From NCBI RefSeq assembly GCF_022869865.1, contig NZ_CP094984.1:124001-188000 (forward strand): 64,000 bases of DNA. The letters are read 5' to 3'. The position numbers and the translations under genes are program-made. The stretch comes from Arthrobacter zhangbolii. GTDB lineage: Bacteria > Actinomycetota > Actinomycetes > Actinomycetales > Micrococcaceae. The notes under the pieces were generated by a model. It had not been told where the DNA came from. It saw nothing but the letters and a program-made list of their open reading frames with translations, and did no database searches. Numbering within the stretch: position 1 is the first letter of the stretch; each line of letters opens with the position of its first letter. Of this stretch, positions 17,293 to 24,924 are shown one piece after another.

Positions 17293-18435
17293 TTAGAAGA
17301 CGGGTTCCTGTTCCAGGTTCCCGACGACGGCGGCGGTGGCTTCCGCGATCGCTTCCTCCTCGTCCGTGGGCACCACCAGGGCGGGGATCGCTGAATCCTC
17401 CGTGCTGATCCGCCTGGCCTGCTTTCCCGTTACCAGGTTGGCTTCGGAATCGAGCCGGATACCCAGCGGGCCGAGCTGGTCCAGCACAAGCTGCCGGAAT
17501 TTCCAGCCGTTCTCGCCAATTCCGGCCGTGAACACCACCGCCTGGGCGCCTCCCACGGCCACGTGGTACGCGCCGATGTATTTCGCGAGCCGGTAGGCGG
17601 CGACGTCCAGCGCCAGCCGGGAGCGCTCATCGCCCTGCTCCGCAGCTGTCTCGATGCTGCGCATGTCGGACTCTCCGGCCAGCGCGCGCAGGCCGGATTC
17701 GCGGTTCAGCAGGTCATCGAGGGTGTCCGCGTCGTAGCCCTGCCGGGCCAGGAAGATGAGGATTGAGGGATCCACATCGCCGCTGCGGGTGCCCATCACC
17801 AGTCCTTCAAGCGGGGTGAATCCCATGGAGGTATCAATGCTCTTTCCGTTCCGGATAGCCGCTACGGAAGCGCCGTTGCCCAGGTGCGCAATCACGGCGT
17901 TGAACCTGGCGGGATCGATGCCAAGGAACCGGGCGGCCGTCGGGGCTACGTAGCCGTAGCTGGTGCCGTGGAATCCGTAGCGGCGGATGCCGTAGCGGCG
18001 GTAAAGGGTGTTCGGCAGGGCGTAGTGCCAGGCCCGTTCGGGCAGGGTGCGGTGGAATGCGGTGTCGAAGACCGCCACCTGCGGGATTTTCGGCCACTTG
18101 TCATGCACTGCCCGGATGCCCATGGCGCTGGCGGGGTTGTGCAGGGGCGCCAGCGGGCTCAGCCGTTCAATGGAGCGGACAATTTCATTGTTGATCAGCA
18201 CGGGCTCGCTGAAGCGCTCGCCGCCGTGGACCACGCGGTGTCCCACGGCGTCGATGCTTCGCCCGTCCAGTTCCTCCCGGAGCCGGCCGGCCAGTTCTTC
18301 GAGGGCAGCCGCATGATCCGGAACCACATCCCCGATCCGGTCAATGATGCCCTTTGTCAGCAGCTCTTCCGTGTCCGTTTCCCGCACCTGGTACTTCAGT
18401 GACGATGAACCGGAATTGATTACCAGAACCAGCAT
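17293..18435 (-). CDS. ackA: acetate kinase
   Basis: The enzyme interconverts acetate plus ATP with acetyl phosphate plus ADP. The protein has 380 residues. The N-terminal signature MLVLVINSGSSSLKYQV, the HRVVHGGERF motif with catalytic residues, and the nucleotide-binding HLGNGASVAAIRNGKSIDTSMGFTPLEG are all intact. The start codon overlaps the pta stop (TGATG), the usual coupling of these two genes. With pta it forms the reversible overflow path between acetyl-CoA and acetate. Confidence 0.96.
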   Translation of the reverse strand: MLVLVINSGSSSLKYQVRETDTEELLTKGIIDRIGDVVPDHAAALEELAGRLREELDGRSIDAVGHRVVHGGERFSEPVLINNEIVRSIERLSPLAPLHNPASAMGIRAVHDKWPKIPQVAVFDTAFHRTLPERAWHYALPNTLYRRYGIRRYGFHGTSYGYVAPTAARFLGIDPARFNAVIAHLGNGASVAAIRNGKSIDTSMGFTPLEGLVMGTRSGDVDPSILIFLARQGYDADTLDDLLNRESGLRALAGESDMRSIETAAEQGDERSRLALDVAAYRLAKYIGAYHVAVGGAQAVVFTAGIGENGWKFRQLVLDQLGPLGIRLDSEANLVTGKQARRISTEDSAIPALVVPTDEEEAIAEATAAVVGNLEQEPVF

Positions 18436-20507
18436 CAGTCCTCCTGCGCCTGGACCGCGGTGATGGCCACGGTGTTGACGATGTCTTCAACGGTGCAGCC
18501 GCGGCTGAGGTCGTTGACGGGTTTGCGCAGTCCCTGCAGGATCGGCCCCACCGCCACGGCTCCCGCGGACTGCTGGACTGCCTTATAGGTGTTGTTGCCG
18601 GTGTTCAGGTCCGGGAAGATGAACACCGTGGCCTGGCCGGCCACCGAGGAGCCCGGCACCTTAGAGGCCGCCACGGAGGCGTCCACGGCGGCGTCGTACT
18701 GGATGGGCCCTTCCACCGGCAGGTCCGGGCGGGCGGCGCGGACAAGCTCCGTGGCCTGGCGCACGCGCTCCACGGAGCCGCCTTTGCCGGAGGATCCGGT
18801 GGAGTAGGACAGCATGGCCACGCGGGGCGTGACGCCGAACTGTGCGGCGGTGGCGGCGGATGCCAAGGCGATGTCCGCCAGCTGCTCCGCATCCGGGTCC
18901 GGATTCACCGCGCAGTCCCCGTACACCAGTACGCGGTCAGAGAGCAGCATCAGGAACACGGAGGACACGATCTTCACGCCCTCCCGTGTGCGGATGAACT
19001 CCAGGGCGGGGCGGATGGTGTTGGCCGTGGTGTGGGCCGCCCCGGAGACCATGCCGTCCATCCGGCCGAGCTGGACCATCATGGTTCCGAAGTATGCCCC
19101 GTGCAGCATACGTTCCGCGGCGTCCTCCAGTGTGACGCCCTTGTGTTTGCGCAAGGAGGCGTACTCCCGGGCAAATTCATCCCGCAGGGCACTGGTGGCG
19201 GGATTGATGACGCTGATATTGGACAGGTCAATGCCCTCGCTGGCGGCCAGCTCCCGGATCTGCGCCTCCGGCCCCAGGACGGTCAGGGCGCATACGTCCC
19301 GGCGGCTGAGGATTTCCGCGGCCTGCAGGATCCGCACGTCCAGCCCTTCGGGCAGGACAATCCGCTGCCGGCTGGCGCGGGCACGCATGATCAGCTCATT
19401 CAGGAAGCGCAGCGGGGTGGTCGTGGCGGGGCGGGGGAGGGCGAGCCGCTCAAGCAGCTCAGCCTCATCCACATGCCTGGACCAGGCGCCCAGTGCCGCC
19501 GCGACCTTCCGCCGATTGCCGCTGGAGATTTCGCCGCGGACCTGGCTGACCCGGCGGGCCGTGGTGTAGGTGTCCGCGCCGACGTCGAAGACCGGGAAGG
19601 GCGCGGAGGCCAGCAGCCCCAGGATGGCTGGTTCCACCGGCAGGCCGCCGGTGAGGATCATGCCGCTGGCCACCGGGAAGTCGGAGGAGATGGAGGAGGC
19701 GAGGGTGGCCACCATAACGTCGGCACGGTCCGCCGGGACAATGACCAGCGTGCCGTCCGTCAGCTGGGGAAGGAAGTTGCTCACGGTCATGGCGGCGACC
19801 TTCACTGCGGAGACGTCGCGTTCAAGGGAGGGGCTGCCGGCCACCTGTCGCGCCTGCAGGGCCTTCTGCACCTCGGCTACGGACGGCTGGGAGATCTCGC
19901 TTTGTTCGGGCAGGACGTAGACCGGCCGTCCGCTGTTGCCCGGCCGCATGGCAGCACTGATGTCATCAAGCTCCGACGGCGCGGCCCGGTTGACCATCAT
20001 GGCCAGCAGGTCGCATTTTGCCTCGGCGAGCTGGCGGCGGGAAACATCCACGGCGTCCGCGGTTTCCGCCGCGGTCATTTCCTGGGCATTTACGACGGCG
20101 AGCACCACGGTCCCCAGGTCATTGGCCAACCTGGCGTTGAGATCGAACTCCAGTGCAACGTCGTGCCCGGAAAGGTCCGTTCCCTCCACAATGACCACAT
20201 CGCAGTGGGCGGCAATCTCGCTGTAAACCGCAAGGCAGCGGGCGTCCACTTCGCCCCGCTCACCTGCCACCAGCAGCGCGCGCAGCTGCGCGCGGGTCAA
20301 ACCGCCGCGGCAGGTGGCCGGGCCAAGATTGAATCGGCGCTGCATCAGTTCCACCATCGGGTCTGCGGCGGGATTATCACCTTCAACAATCGGCCGGAAG
20401 AAGCCCACCCGGTCGGCATGGCGGCCCAGCATGTCCGCCAGCCCCAGGCTGATCAGGGACTTGCCGGAACCCGGCGTCATGGCACTGACATAGATTCCAC
20501 GGGCCAT
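18435..20507 (-). CDS. pta: phosphate acetyltransferase, long form
   Basis: The enzyme interconverts acetyl-CoA plus phosphate with acetyl phosphate plus CoA. The 690-residue length is the long type. An N-terminal P-loop domain (YVSAMTPGSGKSLISLGLADML) and a DRTGG-type middle region precede the catalytic domain (FLNELIMRARASRQRIVLPEG; later SYSTGSSGKGGSVERVRQA). The ATG at 20507 is chosen because homology begins at MARGIYVSAM. The open frame extends 12 codons upstream to a GTG, and neither start has a strong ribosome-binding site. The gene is translationally coupled to ackA. Confidence 0.94.
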   Translation of the reverse strand: MARGIYVSAMTPGSGKSLISLGLADMLGRHADRVGFFRPIVEGDNPAADPMVELMQRRFNLGPATCRGGLTRAQLRALLVAGERGEVDARCLAVYSEIAAHCDVVIVEGTDLSGHDVALEFDLNARLANDLGTVVLAVVNAQEMTAAETADAVDVSRRQLAEAKCDLLAMMVNRAAPSELDDISAAMRPGNSGRPVYVLPEQSEISQPSVAEVQKALQARQVAGSPSLERDVSAVKVAAMTVSNFLPQLTDGTLVIVPADRADVMVATLASSISSDFPVASGMILTGGLPVEPAILGLLASAPFPVFDVGADTYTTARRVSQVRGEISSGNRRKVAAALGAWSRHVDEAELLERLALPRPATTTPLRFLNELIMRARASRQRIVLPEGLDVRILQAAEILSRRDVCALTVLGPEAQIRELAASEGIDLSNISVINPATSALRDEFAREYASLRKHKGVTLEDAAERMLHGAYFGTMMVQLGRMDGMVSGAAHTTANTIRPALEFIRTREGVKIVSSVFLMLLSDRVLVYGDCAVNPDPDAEQLADIALASAATAAQFGVTPRVAMLSYSTGSSGKGGSVERVRQATELVRAARPDLPVEGPIQYDAAVDASVAASKVPGSSVAGQATVFIFPDLNTGNNTYKAVQQSAGAVAVGPILQGLRKPVNDLSRGCTVEDIVNTVAITAVQAQED

Positions 20508-20751
20508 AGCTGCGTTTCCGTTCGTTGCCGGGAGGGCACGCACCCGGGCGCCTGAGGCGACCCGTGGCGTGCATCACATCAATAGTCGCAAAAGCATCCC
20601 GGACTTGCCAGCGGACACCGTGGAGGGACCCTGCCGGCCGGCTCTTCGTGGACTCTCCCGTCTCAGCATGTGAGACTGACATAAGTGCCGCAGAGCGCCG
20701 AGCCTACGATTAAATGGTTAGATTTCCTCAAAACCCAAGGCGAGGACCCCC

Positions 20752-22269
20752 GTGAGTCTCTTCCGTACCAAACCCATTGAGAACTCCCTGGCGGATGCCG
20801 ATGAGCCGGGGCGCCGGCTAAAGCGTTCGCTCACCACGTGGGACCTGATGATCATGGGTGTCGCGGTCGCCGTCGGCGCCGGCATCTTCTCGGTGGGGGC
20901 TAAGGCCGCCGCCGAGTTTTCCGGACCCGCCGTGACGGTCTCCTTCATCCTGGCCGCCATCACCTGCGCGCTCGCCATCATGTGTTACGCCGAGTTCGCC
21001 ACGGCCATTCCCGTGGCCGGTTCCGCCTATGTGTTCAGCTACGCGACCATGGGCGAGCTGGTGGCGTGGATCATCGGCTGGAACCTGATCCTTGAACTGT
21101 TCACCGCCGCGGCGGTGATCGCCAAGTACTGGGGCATCTACCTCAGCGAAGTGTTTGCGCTGATAGGGCTGGACGTTCCCGCGACCCTGCACTTCGGGCC
21201 GATTGACCTGACCTGGGGTCCGTTCCTGATTGTTACCGTGTTCACCATCCTGCTGGTCATGGGCACCAAGCTTTCCGCCCAGGTGGGCAACGTTTTCACC
21301 ATCATCAAGGTGGGTGTGGTGCTGTTTGTGATCGTGGCCGGGTTCTTCTACGTGAAGGCGGAGAACTACACCCCGTTCATCCCGGACTCCGTTCCTACCT
21401 CCGGCAGCGGCAGCGAGGGTGTGCTGCAGCAGTCCCTGTTCTCCTTCGTCACCGGAGCTGCCCCGGCCCAGTACGGACTCCTGGGAGTGTTTGCCGGTGC
21501 CGCCGTCGTCTTCTTTGCCTTTATCGGCTTCGACGTTGTTGCCACCTCGGCCGAAGAGGTCAAGGATCCGGGTAAAACCCTCCCGCGGGGCATCTTCGCA
21601 GGCCTGGCCGTGGTGACCCTGCTGTACATCGGCGTGTCCCTCGCCCTGACCGGCATGGTCTCCTACACCGACCTGGCGTCGGTGGAGTCCCCGAACCTCG
21701 CCACCGCCTTCTCCCTGGTGGGCAACAACGGGGCGGCTGCGGTGATTGCCGTCGGTTCCCTGATTGGACTCACCACCGTGATCATGGTGCTGCTGATGGG
21801 CCTGGCCCGCGTGGTGCTGGCCATGAGCCGCGACGGACTGCTGCCGCGTGCCCTGTCCCGGACCAGTGACAAGCACGCCACGCCTGCCCGCCTGCAGATC
21901 CTGTGCGGCGCATTGGTAGCCCTGGTGGCGGGGTTCACGCAGGTGGACGTGCTGGAGGAAATGATCAACATCGGCACCCTGTCCGCCTTTGTGGTGGTCA
22001 GCCTGGGCATCCTGGTGCTGCGGAAGAAGCGCCCGGACCTCCGTCCGGCATTCCGGGTGCCGTTCGGGCCGGTAATCCCGGTGCTTTCCGCGCTGCTCTG
22101 CCTGTACCTCATGACCAACCTGGCCGTGGAAACCTGGATCTACTTTGCCGGCTGGCTGCTGATTGGCTTCCTGCTGTACTTCGCCTACGGCCAGCGCCAC
22201 TCACGGTTGAATGAGAAGTTCAGCAGTGTTGCCGCTGCCGAATCCGCCACGGACACCTCCGGGGCCTGA
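20752..22269 (+). CDS. APC-superfamily amino acid permease
   Basis: The protein has 505 residues and about twelve membrane helices. The first helix region (LTTWDLMIMGVAVAVGAGIFSVGAKAAAEFSGPAVTVSF) has the Gly-rich substrate/ion site of the family. EFATAIPVAGSAYVFSYATMGE and FFAFIGFDVVATSAEEVKDPGKTLP are further hallmarks of the cationic-amino-acid (CAT/YfnA) branch. The substrate cannot be fixed from sequence. The GTG at 20752 follows AAGGCGAGG. It starts a plus-strand run reaching the catalase. The 244-base gap before it shows no clear signal beyond a possible promoter. Confidence 0.9.
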   Translation: MSLFRTKPIENSLADADEPGRRLKRSLTTWDLMIMGVAVAVGAGIFSVGAKAAAEFSGPAVTVSFILAAITCALAIMCYAEFATAIPVAGSAYVFSYATMGELVAWIIGWNLILELFTAAAVIAKYWGIYLSEVFALIGLDVPATLHFGPIDLTWGPFLIVTVFTILLVMGTKLSAQVGNVFTIIKVGVVLFVIVAGFFYVKAENYTPFIPDSVPTSGSGSEGVLQQSLFSFVTGAAPAQYGLLGVFAGAAVVFFAFIGFDVVATSAEEVKDPGKTLPRGIFAGLAVVTLLYIGVSLALTGMVSYTDLASVESPNLATAFSLVGNNGAAAVIAVGSLIGLTTVIMVLLMGLARVVLAMSRDGLLPRALSRTSDKHATPARLQILCGALVALVAGFTQVDVLEEMINIGTLSAFVVVSLGILVLRKKRPDLRPAFRVPFGPVIPVLSALLCLYLMTNLAVETWIYFAGWLLIGFLLYFAYGQRHSRLNEKFSSVAAAESATDTSGA

Positions 22270-22313
22270 GCCCTGCGCATGCGCCGGACCGGCTCCGGTG
22301 GCAGACTGGGCGC

Positions 22314-22664
22314 ATGCTTGTTGCCTTTTCCGTTGCCCCGTCCGGTGCCGGCCCGCTCACGCGGCCCGGCGGACCTGCCCAAGATGCCTCGGTGCATGAC
22401 GCCGTCGCCGCAGCCGTAAGGATTGTCCGGGATTCCGGCCTGCCCAATTCCACCGACGCCATGTTCACCACGGTGGAGGGGGAGTGGGATGAGGTCATGG
22501 ACGTGATCCGGCGGGCCACGGAAGCAGTGGGACAGTACGGCAGCCGGGTCTCCCTGGTGCTGAAGGCGGACATCCGGCCGGGCCATACGGGCGAATTGGC
22601 CGGCAAGGTCCAGCGGCTGGAAAACGCCCTCACAAAACTGGATGACCGGAGCGGGCACGCCTAA
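22314..22664 (+). CDS. thiamine-binding (MTH1187/YkoF-like) protein
   Basis: The protein has 116 residues. It has the ferredoxin-like pattern of the MTH1187 family: LVAFSVAPSG, then VHDAVAAAVRIVRDSGLPNSTDAMFTTVEGEWDEVMDVIRRATEAV, and SRVSLVLKADIRPGHTGEL. Members bind thiamine or related molecules in the cytoplasm, and their role is poorly defined. No TPP riboswitch was seen nearby. No ribosome-binding site is evident; a CAGACT hexamer lies six bases before the ATG, so the mRNA may be leaderless. Confidence 0.85.
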   Translation: MLVAFSVAPSGAGPLTRPGGPAQDASVHDAVAAAVRIVRDSGLPNSTDAMFTTVEGEWDEVMDVIRRATEAVGQYGSRVSLVLKADIRPGHTGELAGKVQRLENALTKLDDRSGHA

Positions 22665-22695
22665 CGCCGGATACGGCAGAGCGGGAGCGGCAGTG

Positions 22696-23340
22696 ATGCA
22701 GGACTGGGAACAGGTGCAGGACTACCTGGACGGCCAAGTGGTCCAACCGGACGCCGCCCTCACCGGGATTGTCACTGCAACGGCGGACGCCGGGCTTCCG
22801 GCCATTGAAGTATCTGCCGCCCAGGGCAAGTTCCTGATGCTGCTGGCCGGTATCCGGGGTGCCCGGCGGATCCTTGAGATCGGCACCCTCGGCGGTTTCA
22901 GTACGGCCTGGCTCGCCCGGGCACTGCCGCCCGACGGCGAGCTGGTCACCTGTGAATACGAACCCCGGCATGCCGAGGTTGCCCGCGCCAACCTGGAACG
23001 GGCCGGGCTCGGCGGCCTGGTCACCATCCGCGTGGGCGAGGCCCTTCACACGCTGCCCACGCTCGCCGGGCCGTTTGACCTGGTTTTCATCGATGCGGAC
23101 AAGGTGAACAATCCCGTCTACCTTGACTGGGCGGTGCGGCTCTCCCGACCCGGCAGCCTCATAGTGGTGGACAACGTGGTTCGCGGCGGCAGCGTGCTGG
23201 ATCCCGACGGCGACGCCGCGGTGCAGGGGACACGGGAAGTCCTGCATCTGCTCGGCTCGGACCCGCGCCTGCAGGCGACCGCACTGCAGACGGTCGGGTC
23301 CAAGGGCTGGGACGGCTTCGCGCTGGCGGTAGTGCAGTGA
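22696..23340 (+). CDS. O-methyltransferase (class I, SAM-dependent)
   Basis: The protein has 214 residues. The SAM-binding motif RRILEIGTLGGFSTAWLARALP, then LVTCEYEPRHAEVARANL and DLVFIDADKVNNPVYLDWA match the family-3 methyltransferases related to catechol O-methyltransferases. The metal-binding aspartates are in FIDADK and VVDNVVRGG. The methyl acceptor is unknown. The ATG at 22696 has GGGAG upstream; a start at 22642 would overlap the previous gene and adds residues without family similarity. Confidence 0.9.
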   Translation: MQDWEQVQDYLDGQVVQPDAALTGIVTATADAGLPAIEVSAAQGKFLMLLAGIRGARRILEIGTLGGFSTAWLARALPPDGELVTCEYEPRHAEVARANLERAGLGGLVTIRVGEALHTLPTLAGPFDLVFIDADKVNNPVYLDWAVRLSRPGSLIVVDNVVRGGSVLDPDGDAAVQGTREVLHLLGSDPRLQATALQTVGSKGWDGFALAVVQ

Positions 23341-23443
23341 CGAAATCTGCCATGACACGGGATCCGCGGCGGTCAGCGAGCCGGAGCTACTGCTCTGCCC
23401 GCGGCCCCGGAAGCCCGCTGCGGGTGCTGGCAGCCCCGGCGCT

Positions 23444-23449
23444 TAAGCT
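23444..23449 (+). promoter_or_regulatory. -10 box TAAGCT of a probable leaderless promoter
   Basis: TAAGCT ends six bases before the ATG at 23456. GGAGG also falls in that six-base space, so both leaderless and led translation are conceivable. Confidence 0.5.
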
Positions 23450-23455
23450 GGAGGC

Positions 23456-23974
23456 ATGAGCTTTAGCATCCGGCGTGCCACGCCAGACGACGCCGCGGAC
23501 TTCGTCTCCGTACATCTGCAGTCCTGGCGCGAAAGCTATGCACACGTCCTCGGCGAGGAGGTCTTCCGGCGCCGGGAAGCGGACCGCAGCGCCGCCGTCG
23601 AACACCGGCGCGCAGCTCTGGCCGAGCAGGCCTCGGATCCCGCCATCCGGACCTGGCTGGCCCATGCCGGGGACGGCAGGCTTCTCGGCTTTGCCTCCGC
23701 CGGCCCGGCCCGGGACGAAGACATCCGTGCTGTCCTGCCGCTGGAGCTGTGGTCCATCTACATCCTGGCCGAGGCGTACGGCAGCGGAGTGGGCCAGGCC
23801 CTGCTGGAACACGCCGTGGCAGACGCACCGGCCTATGTCTGGGTGCTGGAAGACAATGTCCGGGCGCAGGCGTTCTACCGCCGGAACGGCTTTGTGCCGG
23901 ACGGAACCGTCAAGGACCTGCCCCAGGTCTGGGCCGGGACCGGCATGGTGGAAATCCGCATGGTGAGAAACTGA
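23456..23974 (+). CDS. GNAT family N-acetyltransferase
   Basis: The protein has 172 residues. It begins FSIRRATPDDAADFVSVHLQSWRESYAHV, a common start for this family. The acetyl-CoA site is at LWSIYILAEAYGSGVGQALLEHAVAD, and VWVLEDNVRAQAFYRRNGFVPDG is the typical closing motif. The substrate is unknown. The stop overlaps the start of the next gene (TGATG), suggesting coupled translation with the spermidine synthase-like protein. Confidence 0.92.
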   Translation: MSFSIRRATPDDAADFVSVHLQSWRESYAHVLGEEVFRRREADRSAAVEHRRAALAEQASDPAIRTWLAHAGDGRLLGFASAGPARDEDIRAVLPLELWSIYILAEAYGSGVGQALLEHAVADAPAYVWVLEDNVRAQAFYRRNGFVPDGTVKDLPQVWAGTGMVEIRMVRN

Positions 23975-24831
23975 TGGGGCGCAAGCGGCCCGGTAAGGAC
24001 CCCGTGGAAACGTCCGCGCCGGGTGCGGGGCCGGTGGCTGGAACCTACCCCATCGACACCGGAACCTGTGAGCTGGTGCCGGACTCCTTCGCCTCCGACA
24101 GCTGGATCCTCATGGTCAACGGGGTGCACAGCTCGCACATTGACCTGGCAGACCCGCGGCACCTGGATTTCGAGTACATGCGCTGGATTGCGGCCCTGGT
24201 GGAATCCCGCTGGCGCCCGGATGCCTCCCTGCGTGCACTGCACCTGGGCGGTGCGGCATGTTCCCTGGCGCGGTATTTTGCCGCCGTGTATCCGGGTGCG
24301 CGGCAGGTCGCCGTCGAACTCGACGGGCGCCTGGCCGAGCTGGTCCGCGGCTGGTTTGATCTGCCCCGGGCGCCGCTGCTGCGGCTCCGGGTCGGTGAGG
24401 CCCGGGCCGTCACGGAGACCCTGCATGACGGAAGCCGGGACCTGGTAATCCGGGATGTGTTCGCCGGCGCGAAGACGCCGGTGCCGCTGACGACGGCGGA
24501 ATTCACTGCGCATGCCCGGCGGGTGCTGGCGCCGGACGGGGTCTACGTAGTGAATTGCGGGGACACTCCGGACCTGCGCGGTGCGCGTGCGGAGGCGGCC
24601 ACCATCTGTGCCGCCTTCCGGTACACCGCAGCCATAGCCGATCCGGCCATGCTGAAGGGCCGCCGCTACGGCAACATCATCCTGGCCGGCAGCGATGCAC
24701 CGTTTGCCGAGGATCCCGGCCTGCCTCGTGCACTGCTCGGCGGCGGCGTGCCGGCGCATCTCTGGGATGACGCGAAACTGCGCAGCTTCGCCGCCGATGC
24801 CCGGATCCTGCATGATCCGGTGAGTAGCTAA
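23974..24831 (+). CDS. spermidine synthase-like methyltransferase-fold protein
   Basis: The protein has 285 residues. A beta-rich N-terminal part (CELVPDSFASDSWILMVNGVHSSHIDLADPRHLDFEYMRW) precedes a Rossmann fold with LHLGGAACSLARYFAAVYPGARQVAVELDGRLAELVRGWF. This is the layout of spermidine-synthase-like proteins in actinobacteria. The residues that bind the polyamine in true synthases are not clearly present, so the real substrate is uncertain. It overlaps the acetyltransferase gene by one base. An AT-rich palindrome just downstream belongs to the catalase. Confidence 0.83.
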   Translation: MGRKRPGKDPVETSAPGAGPVAGTYPIDTGTCELVPDSFASDSWILMVNGVHSSHIDLADPRHLDFEYMRWIAALVESRWRPDASLRALHLGGAACSLARYFAAVYPGARQVAVELDGRLAELVRGWFDLPRAPLLRLRVGEARAVTETLHDGSRDLVIRDVFAGAKTPVPLTTAEFTAHARRVLAPDGVYVVNCGDTPDLRGARAEAATICAAFRYTAAIADPAMLKGRRYGNIILAGSDAPFAEDPGLPRALLGGGVPAHLWDDAKLRSFAADARILHDPVSS

Positions 24832-24855
24832 CCTCACCTCAAGTGTCAGCCTGCT

Positions 24856-24868
24856 TACTAATTTAGTA
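24856..24868. promoter_or_regulatory. AT-rich palindrome TACTAATTTAGTA upstream of the catalase gene
   Basis: Two six-base arms, TACTAA and TTAGTA, surround a single T. The palindrome lies 57 bases before the catalase ATG in otherwise GC-rich DNA. Its size and symmetry suit a dimeric regulator such as a MarR/OhrR-type protein, but no regulator gene is adjacent. Identity of the binder is unknown. Confidence 0.5.
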
Positions 24869-24924
24869 GGGTGGAAAGACGCTGCCGTCTCCCGGCAGCC
24901 GGTCTGAACCACGATGGAGGCTAC

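Noticed and set aside
20818-22200. A 460-codon minus-strand frame opposite the amino acid permease
   Set aside because: The sequence is His/Gln/Gly-rich without hydrophobic segments or motifs, as expected for the complement of a membrane protein gene.
22642-22695. Upstream start for the O-methyltransferase gene
   Set aside because: The extra 18 residues overlap the thiamine-binding gene and show no family similarity; ATG 22696 has a ribosome-binding site.
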